From Prosthecochloris sp. (GTDB taxonomy: Bacteria > Bacteroidota > Chlorobiia > Chlorobiales > Chlorobiaceae), in assembly GCA_004028745.1 (NCBI GenBank), contig RAZP01000009.1:6519-70518 (forward strand): a DNA stretch of 64,000 nt, in the 5' to 3' direction. A program made the position numbers and the translations under genes. Under the pieces are notes generated by a model, which was not told where the DNA came from, ran no database searches, and saw only the letters and a program-made list of their open reading frames with translations. Positions 33,548 to 43,200 of this stretch are shown in pieces. How positions within the stretch are numbered: position 1 is the first letter of the stretch; every line of letters begins with the position of its first letter.

Positions 33548-36500
33548 TTAATTCAGGTCAATGTTTTTTTCATCTATCTCTTCGAAAAGCCGATCCAGAA
33601 TTTCTTCCGATTCCTTGACACGTCCGACCTCACGCAGGGCAAGGGCCAGAGCATAGTATACCCGTGGGGCTTGCTTGAGAGTGGTCATGCCGGCACGCCC
33701 TTCAAGGTAAGCAATATACGGATCCGCTTTATCCTTTTCATCGAATGAAACATAGAGAGAAACAACCGATGCAGCAACTCCTGGATCCAGCCTATAACGC
33801 TCCAAAGGCAAAACTTCCTGTGATTTATCCAGCGCCTCAATCGCAAGATGCTTTCGGCTTGCTTTACGAAGTACTCCCTTGCTGTCCCTAACACTGAGCT
33901 CCTCATCCGGCTTTTTCGCAAGCTCAACCGCCAAGCTTGCAAACAGGGGCTTGTAATTTCCGCTCAGTCTGCGGGCGGTTTCCTCTATATAGACTTCCGG
34001 ATTATTGAGGTGGCGGTAGCGGAACACGCTACAGAGGTTTGTCCAGAGCCGTGAAACCTCGACAAAACCCCCACCTTCTTCGATATTTCTCACCGGAACA
34101 ACTTTGTAGGCAAGACCGTCAAGGCGAAGGTATTCATCAATCCCCAGCAGGTTGTCGCGGCCAACCGTTATGGCGAAATAAATCGGGCGCGTGGTGTAAT
34201 TGTTCATCAGGATTTCATACACGGCAACATCCTGCGGCCGGAGAAACCCCTGTCCCTGATATGTGATAGTCGGCATAATCTGCCACCGCAACGTGTCGAC
34301 AAGAGCTTCCGGAACATCGAGGCCCGCTTCTTTATACTCTTTGACAAGTTTCTCCTTTGCTGAACCTGCAGGAAGATCGACTTCAACCGGCTGTATGGCA
34401 ACATAGCCGATATCCTTGATCTCTTCATCGCTCAGGCTGAAGGCTATTTTTTTCGCTCCGTTTGGAGAGGTGTTCTTCAACTGGTCGAGATACCACCCGG
34501 TATTGGCAAGACTGAGATTCACAACGCGCACATCGGTTCGGATACCTTCAACCTCCTGCAGGTACCACAGCGGAAACGTATCGTTATCCCCGTTGGTGAA
34601 TAGTATGGCATCCTTTTCACAGCTTTGAAGCATGTTCCAGGCCCAGTCCCAGGGCACATAGTTCCCGGAACGGTCGTGTGTGTGATAGTTGGCATAAAGC
34701 ATCCTGCCGTCGAGCAACAGAAGACCTGCTGCTACAATGAAAACCACAAGAATTATCTGCTGATTTTTTTCACTGAACTCGAACAGCTGCCGAAATATAT
34801 ACCAGATAATCTCAACAACTATACCGATAAAAATGATAATAGCGACAACTATGCAGCCGACATATAGCGGCGGCCAGTTAAAATAGAAAGAAACAGCTGC
34901 TGCAATTCCCGCTGTAATTAAAAGCCCGATGAAAATTACAAACCCTACTGTCCATTGGTCTATAAGAACAGCTCTACCGAGTTTCAACCTCTCCTTCAGC
35001 CAAGCATAGAGACTTTCCACACCAATGCCGATCCAGATGGCGAAAGCAAAAAAGCTGCCTGTATAGCTGTAATCACGCTCCCTAGGCTGCGGTTCGGTCT
35101 GGTTGAGGTAAACAACGAGTGCCGCGCCGGTCAGAATAAACAGCGCGGTAACAACCGATCCCATCTTCCAGTCGCGCCTAAAATGCGAAACTGCTCCAAA
35201 TACCCCGATAAGGAACGGAAGTCCCCAAAGCTTTGACCAGTCAACCCCGGCTCCCCCAGAGTCATTCTCCCGACCGATAAACTGCCATCCGAGATACCGG
35301 AGATACATATGATTCAGCTGGTAACGGAAAAAATAGTCTAAGTCGCTGCCGTACTGCTGGTAAAAATACTGATGTACCGGTTCTTCGGACCAGCGCCGGG
35401 GCCATGGGCCAAAATCACCGTATTGCTCGCGGTTCAGGTATGAAAAAAAGGCCTCTGCAGTTGAGGGATTGTTTTCATTGATCGAAGGAGAGGCGTTAGC
35501 ACGAACATAGATAAGCGCATAGGAAGTATAACCGACGATCAGCAGAAGCAGCGACATGCTGAGCGTATGCAGCAGCCTGTACCGTCTCACATGAGCATAA
35601 TAAATGGCATAGACAATTCCACCGATAAGGAGCGTGATCCCCCACCATGAATAGTGCTGTATAAGCACCGGTAACCCCTTGATGACTCCACTATAGACCA
35701 GGAAAAAAAGACCAACGCTTCCCAGGAAATACCATATAAAGGGTTTAGGAAAATAAAAAAACAAATACGCACCGTAAATAACAACAATCACATATAACCA
35801 TACCGAGTTCATGCTGCCAATAAAAACGTAAGACAACAAGAAAACAACCAGAAATACAATGCTTATCACAGCAAAACCAACCCAAGATTTCGTCGCGTCA
35901 CCATAATGTTTAAATGCGTAAAAAGATGGTACTGAGGCAACAACAGTCAAAAGAACAACCAGCACCAAAGCAATAGCAAAATCCACAAGAGCTGCCCACT
36001 TGGCTGAATCAGCGAGGTCATTCCAATTAGACAACGCTGTTGTAAAGATTTCCCGTTCCCATGTAGATAACCCAACTGCAACAAATAAAATAAAAGCTAT
36101 GCAAGCAACAGGGAGATATAAAATAAAGCTTCCAAAATTCACCTCGTATTTTTTGAAATAATAAATCATGGAAACCGCAAATATAGTCAGAAGACTCAGC
36201 AAGTGGACTCCTATCGACAGGCCGATAACATACATGGCGGCCATCAGCCAGCGCTCGCTCCCCTCTTGTGGATCATCCTCAAACCATCGCAGGATAAACC
36301 AGACAACGAGTGCGGTAAAAAACAGCGAAGGGGCATAAACTTCCGTTTCAACCGCGTTGAACCAGAAACTGTCTGAAAATGCAAGCGCAAGCGCTCCCAC
36401 CACTGCACCACCATAAGCCGAAAGCCTTTCAGGGACATCCCATGAATCTGGCTTACTTTTCCTGTACATGACAATCAGGCGAAAAATGATCAGGTAGGTA

Positions 36501-36775
36501 AGCATAACGGTCGCCGAGGCCGACAACGTGCTCAGAAGATTGACCCGGGCACCGATATCCTCAAAAAAGGGAACCATGGAAAACAGCCTGCCGACCAGCA
36601 GAAAAAGAGGTGCACCCGGAGGATGGGGCACACCAAGGGTGTAGGATGTCGCGATAAACTCCCCGCAATCCCAGAAAGAGAGCGTCGGGGCCATGGTCAT
36701 CAGGTATACAGCCTCTATCAGCAGAAACAATGCTACGGCAATACCGCGATGTATCGTCTTGTGATCTATAATCAT
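33548..36775 (-). CDS. DUF2723 membrane glycosyltransferase-like protein
   Basis: Using the ATG at 36775 the product has 1075 residues. MTMAPTLSFWDCGEFIATSY and LGVPHPPGAPLFLLVGRLFS are the signature loop of DUF2723, a GT-C type family that includes the human protein O-mannosyltransferase TMEM260. About 15 membrane helices fill residues 10-700, and the soluble C-terminus (about 720-1075) includes NTGWYLDQLKNTSPNG and ends in TPR-like helices. It probably transfers a sugar from a lipid donor to protein or envelope glycan outside the membrane. Bacteroidota and Chlorobi carry many homologues. An in-frame start at 36835 would extend into repetitive DNA. Confidence 0.85.
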   Translation of the reverse strand: MIIDHKTIHRGIAVALFLLIEAVYLMTMAPTLSFWDCGEFIATSYTLGVPHPPGAPLFLLVGRLFSMVPFFEDIGARVNLLSTLSASATVMLTYLIIFRLIVMYRKSKPDSWDVPERLSAYGGAVVGALALAFSDSFWFNAVETEVYAPSLFFTALVVWFILRWFEDDPQEGSERWLMAAMYVIGLSIGVHLLSLLTIFAVSMIYYFKKYEVNFGSFILYLPVACIAFILFVAVGLSTWEREIFTTALSNWNDLADSAKWAALVDFAIALVLVVLLTVVASVPSFYAFKHYGDATKSWVGFAVISIVFLVVFLLSYVFIGSMNSVWLYVIVVIYGAYLFFYFPKPFIWYFLGSVGLFFLVYSGVIKGLPVLIQHYSWWGITLLIGGIVYAIYYAHVRRYRLLHTLSMSLLLLIVGYTSYALIYVRANASPSINENNPSTAEAFFSYLNREQYGDFGPWPRRWSEEPVHQYFYQQYGSDLDYFFRYQLNHMYLRYLGWQFIGRENDSGGAGVDWSKLWGLPFLIGVFGAVSHFRRDWKMGSVVTALFILTGAALVVYLNQTEPQPRERDYSYTGSFFAFAIWIGIGVESLYAWLKERLKLGRAVLIDQWTVGFVIFIGLLITAGIAAAVSFYFNWPPLYVGCIVVAIIIFIGIVVEIIWYIFRQLFEFSEKNQQIILVVFIVAAGLLLLDGRMLYANYHTHDRSGNYVPWDWAWNMLQSCEKDAILFTNGDNDTFPLWYLQEVEGIRTDVRVVNLSLANTGWYLDQLKNTSPNGAKKIAFSLSDEEIKDIGYVAIQPVEVDLPAGSAKEKLVKEYKEAGLDVPEALVDTLRWQIMPTITYQGQGFLRPQDVAVYEILMNNYTTRPIYFAITVGRDNLLGIDEYLRLDGLAYKVVPVRNIEEGGGFVEVSRLWTNLCSVFRYRHLNNPEVYIEETARRLSGNYKPLFASLAVELAKKPDEELSVRDSKGVLRKASRKHLAIEALDKSQEVLPLERYRLDPGVAASVVSLYVSFDEKDKADPYIAYLEGRAGMTTLKQAPRVYYALALALREVGRVKESEEILDRLFEEIDEKNIDLN

Positions 36776-36839
36776 CAGTGACAAGTAACGAGTAACAAAG
36801 GAAAAGTCAAAATCGTTGGACCGCTGGTTAGCCAACTGC

Positions 36840-37991
36840 CTACTGTGAACTGCCTACTTTCCTCATGGGCATCAGTTCCTCCGCCACCTTGTCGGCAAAC
36901 AGAAATCCTTTCCGAGAGACCTTAATGACACCGTCCCGTATTTCGAGTAAACCTTGCGCTCTGAACTGCTCAACGGTTTCCAGCACCTCACTGCTGTCTT
37001 CATGATAATGCCGCAGATCATCGAGCTTGAGTCCGGAAGAAAGCCGCAGGGAAAGAAAAATCTTCTCATTGATCTGCGCCTCTTCGGAGAGCATTTCGTT
37101 CGACTCCTGGGTTTCACGGGGAGATGCCATATAACGCATTAGACTGCTCACATTTACGCTACGTATCTCCTGCCCTCCGGTAATACGAAAAGAATGCGCG
37201 GAGGGGCCGAAACCAAGATACGATTCCCTGCACCAGCATCCCAGATTATAACGGGAAAAGAATCCCGGTTTCGAAAAATTCGAAACTTCATAATGCTCAA
37301 AGCCCTCAGTCTCGAGCAGCTCACATGCCCTTGCATACATTGCAGCCTGTGCTTGCTCGTCAGGAAGCGTTACGATGCCTCTTTTTACGAAACTCTCAAG
37401 CCGTGTCCTTTTTTCCAGGGTAAGCATGTATATGGAAATGTGCGGTACACCGCAGGAAAAAGCGGTACGAAGGTCCCGCTCCCATGCATCCATGGTCTCC
37501 CCTTCCGCTCCACAGATCAGATCCACACTGACATTGCCAAACAGGTCCATAGCCTCACCTGTCACCTGCAACGTTTCCGCAGCCGTGTGCACACGACCAA
37601 GCGCCAGGAGCTTTTCAGACATAAAGGACTGAACACCGATGCTGAGACGGTTCACGCCCAGAGAAGCAAAATCATGAAGCTTTTCAGTGGTAAGATCTTC
37701 AGGATTAGCTTCAATGGTAACTTCGGCATCACCGCTTAGCGAAACATGCCGTGAAAGCGTTACAAGCCAGTTTTCCAGAAAGGAAGCCGGCACTAAAGAC
37801 GGGGTGCCGCCTCCGAAATGAACGGAGTGAATGGTGCTTCCGTGAACTGCAGCCAAGCGTTCGGCAGTTTCTTTATTGAGCGCAGAAAAAAAACGCTCCT
37901 GAAGATCCTGCCTCGTTACCAGAAAAAAATCGCAGTATGGGCAGCGGCTCCGGCAGAATGGAACATGTACATAGCAATGTAGCCTTGTCAT
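36840..37991 (-). CDS. hemW: Radical-SAM heme chaperone HemW (HemN-like)
   Basis: The product has 383 residues from the ATG at 37991; ATGs at 38027 and nearby would add up to 12. The Fe-S motif is VPFCRSRCPYCDFF (CxxxCxxC), then SVHFGGGTPSLVPASFLENW and RLSIGVQSFMSEKLLALGRV. The C-terminal HemN domain is present (SYLGFGPSAHSF). HemW binds haem and delivers it to respiratory proteins rather than oxidising coproporphyrinogen; the short N-terminus and CPYCDFF agree with HemW. True HemN is the alternative. Confidence 0.88.
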   Translation of the reverse strand: MTRLHCYVHVPFCRSRCPYCDFFLVTRQDLQERFFSALNKETAERLAAVHGSTIHSVHFGGGTPSLVPASFLENWLVTLSRHVSLSGDAEVTIEANPEDLTTEKLHDFASLGVNRLSIGVQSFMSEKLLALGRVHTAAETLQVTGEAMDLFGNVSVDLICGAEGETMDAWERDLRTAFSCGVPHISIYMLTLEKRTRLESFVKRGIVTLPDEQAQAAMYARACELLETEGFEHYEVSNFSKPGFFSRYNLGCWCRESYLGFGPSAHSFRITGGQEIRSVNVSSLMRYMASPRETQESNEMLSEEAQINEKIFLSLRLSSGLKLDDLRHYHEDSSEVLETVEQFRAQGLLEIRDGVIKVSRKGFLFADKVAEELMPMRKVGSSQ

Positions 37992-38084
37992 ACTATCTTC
38001 CTGATCAACCATCGTCACCATCAGCATTGATCCGCTTTACGACAAAAAGCGATACGCCCGAAAACAATTCAACAGTTCAACAAA

Positions 38085-38678
38085 TCAACAGGCATTCAAG
38101 AGCACATACTCCGTTATCGCCTGGTAGAGATTATCCGCAACAAACTCAGGTGTGATCCGGCGTTCATGGCACAGTTCTTCCTCTCCATGACCGGTCCTGA
38201 CGAGAATAGGCCTGAGACCCGCCCGTAATCCGCACTCAACATCAACCGTCTTGTCACCGATAAAAAACGACTGCATTTTGTCAACCTCGACACCAGAGGA
38301 AAGATAATCGGCCACCGCCTGGTCAACCATGCCGGTTTCAGGCTTCCTGCACCAGGCAAAACGGTCATATTCGGGATGCGGATAATCAGGATGGGTAGGA
38401 CAGTAATAACTACGGTCGAAAGAGGTATTTCTGACTGCAAGCAGCTCATTGAGATACACATGTATATCCTCAACCTGCTCAGGAGTAACAATACCTTTTG
38501 CGATACCGGCCTGGTTGGTAATTATGACGATTTCGTAGCCGGCCTGTTTAGCAAGGGCGATCGCAACATCCGCCCCCTTGATCAGTTGAAACTGTTCTCT
38601 TGTGGTTACATAGGTGCCTATATCACGATTTATCGTACCATCCCTGTCAAGAAATAAAACCTTTACCTTTCTCACCAT
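38085..38678 (-). CDS. gmhB: D-glycero-D-manno-heptose 1,7-bisphosphate 7-phosphatase (GmhB-like)
   Basis: The product has 197 residues and is an HAD-IIIA phosphatase. Motif I is VLFLDRDGTINRDIGTYVTT, motif II is IVIITNQAGIAKGIVTPEQV, the zinc loop uses CPTHPDYPHPEYDRFAWCRK, and motif IV is FFIGDKTVDVECGLRAG. It removes the 7-phosphate in ADP-heptose synthesis for the LPS core. The ATG at 38678 lies 4 bases after the glgA stop; a GTG at 38690 would overlap it. One zinc His of the usual CxHxP pattern is Thr-His here. Confidence 0.88.
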   Translation of the reverse strand: MVRKVKVLFLDRDGTINRDIGTYVTTREQFQLIKGADVAIALAKQAGYEIVIITNQAGIAKGIVTPEQVEDIHVYLNELLAVRNTSFDRSYYCPTHPDYPHPEYDRFAWCRKPETGMVDQAVADYLSSGVEVDKMQSFFIGDKTVDVECGLRAGLRPILVRTGHGEEELCHERRITPEFVADNLYQAITEYVLLNAC

Positions 38679-38682
38679 ACCC

Positions 38683-40158
38683 TCATTCACTTTCGAGTAA
38701 ACTGCTGTAAATCCGGTTATACTTTTCAGCAGACTCTTTCCATGTCAGCTCCCTCTCCATATTGTCCGTGACGAGCTTGGCCCAACGCTCCTGGTCTTCA
38801 TAAACCGAAAGCGCCTCCTTGATTTTGCCAGCAAGAGATTCAGAGCTGTAGTCATGAAATTCAAAGCCTGAGCCGTCACTGTCGGCATCGATCTCGTCGA
38901 TCGTTTCGGCAATCCCCCCCCCTGCATAGACAATCGGCAAGGCTCCGTATCGCATCGCAAAGAACTGCATCATGCCACATGATTCCAGTTTTCCAGGCAT
39001 GAGCAGCATATCGGCCGAAGCCATAATCTGATGAAAAAAGCCATCACTGAACTCAAAATTGAGCCCAAGCTTGCTCTTATGTTTTCCAGCCAGATCCTGT
39101 AGCTTTTTCTGAATCTCTTTGTTTCCCGATCCGGAAATAATCAGCTGGATATCGAGTTTCATCAGCTTTTCAAAAGAATCGATCAGCAGATCAATTCCTT
39201 GGAACCGGTCAAAATGTATTACAGCACCAATCAAAGGTTTTTCTTCGTCAAACGGCAAATTCATCTCTTCGAGCAGGTACTTCTTGTTCTCAAGTTTCTC
39301 ATCGAGCCGGTCAGTGTCAAATTTCCTTTTGATAAGTTTGTCAGCCGAAGGGTTCCACTGCTTGGTGTCGAGCCCGTTGGTTATCCCTTGCAAATGATTT
39401 CCGCGAGCGGCAAGCACCTTGTCAACACCGTATGCCGCTTCGGTGTCGCTGCTGATAAGCTCGGCATACCTGTCTGACGTTGTTGAGATGCTGTCGGCAT
39501 GCTCTATCCCGGTAAACAGCATGTTTACCGTATCATTCCCGATATGCAACTTCTCGACCAGGCTTTCCGGGAGCATTTTCATGAACGGTTTCAGTGGAAA
39601 CACGCCTTGACGGTGCGCGTTATGCACGGTCAAAACGGTCTTAATACCCCTGAAAAATTCATTATCGGCATACATGGTTTTTAATAAAAGGGGAACAAGG
39701 CTCGCGTACCAGTCATGAAAATGAATGATATGGGGTTTCCAGCCAAGTCTCTGAAGCGTTTCAAGAATGCCGAGATTGAAAAAAACCACCCTCTCTGCGC
39801 TGCCCTTGAAATCATCTCCCTGGGATATATCGGTAAAAAGACCGCTACGCTTATAATATTTCTCGTTATAGAGAAAATAGGTCTGTATTTTGCTGGATGG
39901 AAGCGCTGTAACCTTTACGTGAAGCAGATCTGTCTTGTCTTTCAGTGGAACCTTTATATCTGAAAGCCGTAAGACGTCGTGGAGACGAAACTTGCGATCA
40001 TTGATCACGCCGTATTTAGGCATCATTATGCGGGCTTCACAGCCTTCATCTTCCATGGCCTGGGGAAAGGATGCCATGAAATCGGCCAGAGAACTGACCC
40101 TTACAAATGGAGAAATTTCACCTGACACATAGAGAACCTTGCAAGTGCTTCTGGACAT
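38683..40158 (-). CDS. glgA: Glycogen synthase (GT5), Chlorobi type
   Basis: The product has 491 residues and is a two-domain GT-B enzyme that extends glycogen from ADP-glucose. VLYVSGEISPFVRVSSLADF replaces the usual K-x-GGL-x-DV loop: the Lys and both Gly of the ADP-glucose loop are missing, a feature I recall also from other Chlorobi GlgA. HIIHFHDWYASLVPLLLK, GITNGLDTKQWNPSAD and the C-terminal LLMPGKLESCGMMQFFAMRY (Glu acceptor loop) are conserved. Activity should be verified because of the altered loop. It precedes gmhB in one transcript. Confidence 0.85.
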   Translation of the reverse strand: MSRSTCKVLYVSGEISPFVRVSSLADFMASFPQAMEDEGCEARIMMPKYGVINDRKFRLHDVLRLSDIKVPLKDKTDLLHVKVTALPSSKIQTYFLYNEKYYKRSGLFTDISQGDDFKGSAERVVFFNLGILETLQRLGWKPHIIHFHDWYASLVPLLLKTMYADNEFFRGIKTVLTVHNAHRQGVFPLKPFMKMLPESLVEKLHIGNDTVNMLFTGIEHADSISTTSDRYAELISSDTEAAYGVDKVLAARGNHLQGITNGLDTKQWNPSADKLIKRKFDTDRLDEKLENKKYLLEEMNLPFDEEKPLIGAVIHFDRFQGIDLLIDSFEKLMKLDIQLIISGSGNKEIQKKLQDLAGKHKSKLGLNFEFSDGFFHQIMASADMLLMPGKLESCGMMQFFAMRYGALPIVYAGGGIAETIDEIDADSDGSGFEFHDYSSESLAGKIKEALSVYEDQERWAKLVTDNMERELTWKESAEKYNRIYSSLLESE

Positions 40159-40278
40159 CTATATCGTAAACAATCTGTTATTTTTTCTCAAAATATTTTC
40201 ATAGAACTTCTTAGCTTTTTAATTTACGACTTTTTACGCTGACTTACAATCCAGGCTGGGCTCCAACATGTCCTTTCC

Positions 40279-41988
40279 ATGAAACCTCTACCGCTCTTCT
40301 TCGCCCTGTGCTTACTCCTTACGGCATGCGCACTTGACCGTCCGCCTACAGGAGGGCCGAAGGATACGGAACCTTTGGAGGTGCTCTCCGTGAACCCGCC
40401 ACCCTCTTCCGTGAATATCTCTCCCGAACGGGTACTTTTCAGCTTCAACCGCTATGTTCCTGCAACATCATTGAGAAGAGCCCTATCTTTCTCACCTGCC
40501 GATACCGACTTTACTCTTAAAGGTGACGGAACAGAAGCTGAAATAGTATTCCAAAAGCCGCTGAACGACAACAAAACCTATACGATTACCCTCAACAAAT
40601 CATTGAGAAGCAGCCGGGGTAACGAATTACAGCAGAGCTATACCTACGCTTTCTCAACAGGTCCGAAAATAAACCGGGGCATCATTGCAGGAAAGGTTTT
40701 CTCGAACGACACCCGGCCACTTCCCCGTGCACTTATCCTTGCTTATGCTGTAACGAATGATACGCTCTCCTTCAATCCTCTTGAGCGCAAACCCGACTAC
40801 AGCGTGCAAACCGGCCTTAATGGGAATTTCACACTTGAACATCTTGCCGAAGGCAGCTACCGGCTGATTGCCCTGCAGGACAGGAATGGCGATCAGAGAC
40901 TGAATCCTGAAAACGAACCGTTCAGCGCCGGGTACCGGGAACTTGTCCGAACAGGAACGGCGGACAACCTGTTCAGACTTGCGGAACCAAGGGTTGCCCA
41001 AAAACTGATCTACTGCACCTCTCTCGCCCGAAACCTTATTGAAGTCAGCTTCAACCGGCCCGTTCCTGTTGAAAAGTTCAAGGTTGAGGCACTTGCCGTT
41101 CTCGACACGGTAAGGAACACCGCTGTGCCCGTCAAAGGGTTCTACAGTGTTAAAAAGGCAATGGAAGCTTTGACCTTCCGGTTGGTTACCGGCTCCTTGG
41201 ATAAGAAATCAGGATACCGGATAACCTATACCCCCGGCAGCAGTGAACATGCTTCGTCGGCTGTATGCAGGGGAAGCGGTAAAAAGGAAAAGGAAACCGT
41301 TACTATAACACAGCTGTTGCCGAAGGACGGCGAAAAAACAGCCTTCCTTAGCCCCTCTCACCCTGAAAGAGGCAGAACGGTTGACATATCCTTCAACATA
41401 CCGGTTGAACAGCAGTCGCTTGAACGGGCGGTAAAACTTTACGCTGTTAACGAACAAGCAACCTCTCCCGTACCCTTCCTCATCAAGCCGATAGACGACA
41501 GACGCTACACTTTGCAGGCAACCCCCACCTTTCGAAACGGCGGTTCCTATCGTATTGACATACAACAGGACAACCTCACCGGCCTCAATGGAGAAAGGTC
41601 TTCCGATTCGCTCAAAACGTCATCGTTTACCGTGGCAAATGCCGGTGATTTCGGCAGCATTACCGGTACCGTATCGGGTGGAAGCGGGGCTGTCATCGTT
41701 GAAGCACTCGATTCGGTGAACAGACTGCCGCGCAGAACGGTTGTACAGCGCAGTAACGGTAACCCTGCCGGTTTCAGCATCGATGAGCTCGCTCCAGGAA
41801 AGTACACCCTCAGCGCGTTCATCCCGCGATCCGGGATACAAGAGGGTACCGACGTATCGTGGAACCCCGGCAACATTTATCCCTTTGAACCGGCAGATCT
41901 TTTTACCGTAGGTACCGACACGGTAACCGTCAGAAAGGGTTGGGAAACGGAAAATATCAGCCTTATCTTCCCTCCCATCGCACAGTAA
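40279..41988 (+). CDS. Lipoprotein with N-terminal Ig-like (Big_5) domain
   Basis: The product has 569 residues. The signal peptide ends in the lipobox LLTACALDRPPTGGPKDTEP, a start shared with many Bacteroidota Ig-like lipoproteins. Residues about 35-130 form a Big_5/SbsA Ig-like domain (RVLFSFNRYVPATSLRRALS). Residues about 140-240 are a carboxypeptidase-regulatory-like beta domain (LNGNFTLEHLAEGSYRLIAL), followed by a further Ig-like repeat near 365-460 and a second regulatory-like domain near 465-535. It should be an outer-membrane surface or periplasmic structural protein; no enzyme motif. Its stop is 34 bases before bchJ. Confidence 0.8.
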   Translation: MKPLPLFFALCLLLTACALDRPPTGGPKDTEPLEVLSVNPPPSSVNISPERVLFSFNRYVPATSLRRALSFSPADTDFTLKGDGTEAEIVFQKPLNDNKTYTITLNKSLRSSRGNELQQSYTYAFSTGPKINRGIIAGKVFSNDTRPLPRALILAYAVTNDTLSFNPLERKPDYSVQTGLNGNFTLEHLAEGSYRLIALQDRNGDQRLNPENEPFSAGYRELVRTGTADNLFRLAEPRVAQKLIYCTSLARNLIEVSFNRPVPVEKFKVEALAVLDTVRNTAVPVKGFYSVKKAMEALTFRLVTGSLDKKSGYRITYTPGSSEHASSAVCRGSGKKEKETVTITQLLPKDGEKTAFLSPSHPERGRTVDISFNIPVEQQSLERAVKLYAVNEQATSPVPFLIKPIDDRRYTLQATPTFRNGGSYRIDIQQDNLTGLNGERSSDSLKTSSFTVANAGDFGSITGTVSGGSGAVIVEALDSVNRLPRRTVVQRSNGNPAGFSIDELAPGKYTLSAFIPRSGIQEGTDVSWNPGNIYPFEPADLFTVGTDTVTVRKGWETENISLIFPPIAQ

Positions 41989-42022
41989 TCGCGCTTTTCG
42001 TCAAACTAATCATCAGGCAAGA

Positions 42023-42595
42023 ATGACAGCACCGGCAAAAATCGGCCCAAACTCCATCATACAGACCGTTGCAGCCCTTGAAGCCAAATATGGCAAAGCA
42101 GAGGCTGAAGCCCGCCTGACTATCGCAGGCCAGGGACACCTCATCGGCAACCTGCCGTCTGAAATGGTTGAGGAGGAAAAATTTCACAACCTTGTCAAAT
42201 CCCTCGACAAGGAACTTGACGCCAGTGTGCTTGCGGAACTGCTGAACGATTCGGGGCAGCGTACCGCAGCATACCTGCTGAAAGTGAGAATCCCGGGATT
42301 TTTCCAGACGCTGCTCAAGCCCCTGCCGCCCGGCCTTGCTTTCAAGCTGCTGCTTTTTGCCATCAGCAAGAACGCATGGACTTTCGCAGGCAGCGGCGAT
42401 TTCAGCTACACCACCGGCAAAACACCGGTAATCACCGTCAAGGTAACCTACCCGGCCCTGTCTGTCGTCGGCAACTTCTACCTCGGCACGTTCATGAAAC
42501 TGCTCAAGGAGCTGGTCAACCCCGATACAAAAATCGACGCGTCGATCACAGGGGAAAGCGGAAACATCACCTGCCGCTACACCTGCCACATCTGA
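42023..42595 (+). CDS. bchJ: BchJ-like 4-vinyl-reductase (V4R) domain protein
   Basis: The product has 190 residues. GPNSIIQTVAALEAKYGKAE opens a BchJ-type protein, and the C-terminal half (LLLFAISKNAWTFAGSGDFS, VVGNFYLGTFMKLLKELVNP) is the V4R domain with a cysteine pair near the end (ITCRYTCHI). BchJ was named for chlorophyllide 8-vinyl reduction, but in green sulfur bacteria the reductase is BciA or BciB and BchJ is thought to help present or channel the substrate. The name rests on family resemblance. A REP-like hairpin follows its stop. Confidence 0.8.
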   Translation: MTAPAKIGPNSIIQTVAALEAKYGKAEAEARLTIAGQGHLIGNLPSEMVEEEKFHNLVKSLDKELDASVLAELLNDSGQRTAAYLLKVRIPGFFQTLLKPLPPGLAFKLLLFAISKNAWTFAGSGDFSYTTGKTPVITVKVTYPALSVVGNFYLGTFMKLLKELVNPDTKIDASITGESGNITCRYTCHI

Positions 42596-42616
42596 TACCC
42601 TCCCGCATACCATCGC

Positions 42617-42641
42617 AGGGGCAGGCCCCCGTGCCTGTCCG
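42617..42641. repeat. REP-like GC-rich hairpin
   Basis: CAGGGGCAGGCCCCCGTGCC followed by TGTCC folds into a stem of about 8 bp. It resembles the hairpin at 27426-27451 (TAGGGGCGGACCCCTGTGTC, then CGCCC), so the two belong to one palindromic repeat type. There is no T-run, so termination is doubtful. Confidence 0.6.
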
Positions 42642-42699
42642 ATCGTTATTTTAGGATAACGCCTTTTCCTAAAACAAGAGCGATCCTTATTTTAGAGTA

Positions 42700-43200
42700 T
42701 TAAAGCAAACCTCCAATTTCCTCAGCCATTTTATCCAGAAAGTTCAGAACATTACCGGAATCGAGCTTCTCATTGCGCAATTCACGGAAATCCATCATCT
42801 GAAAGTCTGCTATGGCAAGAGAGATCTTGTTCAACTTTTTATTGATCTCCGCTTCTTCACCGTCTTCTTTGAAGGTGCTTCGAGGATTTTTGCATTTTCT
42901 GTAATAGAGGGGAAAGATCTTTTTACCGGCCTCAAAAGCGACTTGAAGCTCATAAATGCACATTTTCCGGTTGAAGTAGGACGGCGAGACAACCGCCACA
43001 AAGCCGTCACAGTTCCTGATCGAGCGTTCTATCTCCTCCCTCCATTTCACACCCCAGTTCAAAGAATCTCGGTCGAAGAACACCTCGGCTTTTTCCCCGA
43101 TGGTCTGCGAAAGGGCGATTTGAAAAGCCTTTCTGAGATTGGACACCTTGCTTCTTGGCGGCATATCGTCAAGCCGGGCATAGCTCCAGAAAATCTTCAT
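42700..43200 (-). CDS. TIR-domain protein, candidate NAD-cleaving effector
   Basis: The product has 166 residues: almost nothing but a TIR fold. MKIFWSYARLDD is strand A, VFFDRDSLNWGVKWREEIER the BB-loop region, and FVAVVSPSYFNRKMCIYELQ carries the putative catalytic Glu84 in the C-x-x-E-L arrangement used by NADase TIRs. Many bacterial TIR proteins deplete NAD or make signalling nucleotides in anti-phage defence. Its ATG overlaps the stop of the Cdd1-like gene by 4 bases (ATGA), so the two are co-translated. It neighbours a higBA remnant. The defence role is inferred. Confidence 0.85.
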   Translation of the reverse strand: MKIFWSYARLDDMPPRSKVSNLRKAFQIALSQTIGEKAEVFFDRDSLNWGVKWREEIERSIRNCDGFVAVVSPSYFNRKMCIYELQVAFEAGKKIFPLYYRKCKNPRSTFKEDGEEAEINKKLNKISLAIADFQMMDFRELRNEKLDSGNVLNFLDKMAEEIGGLL

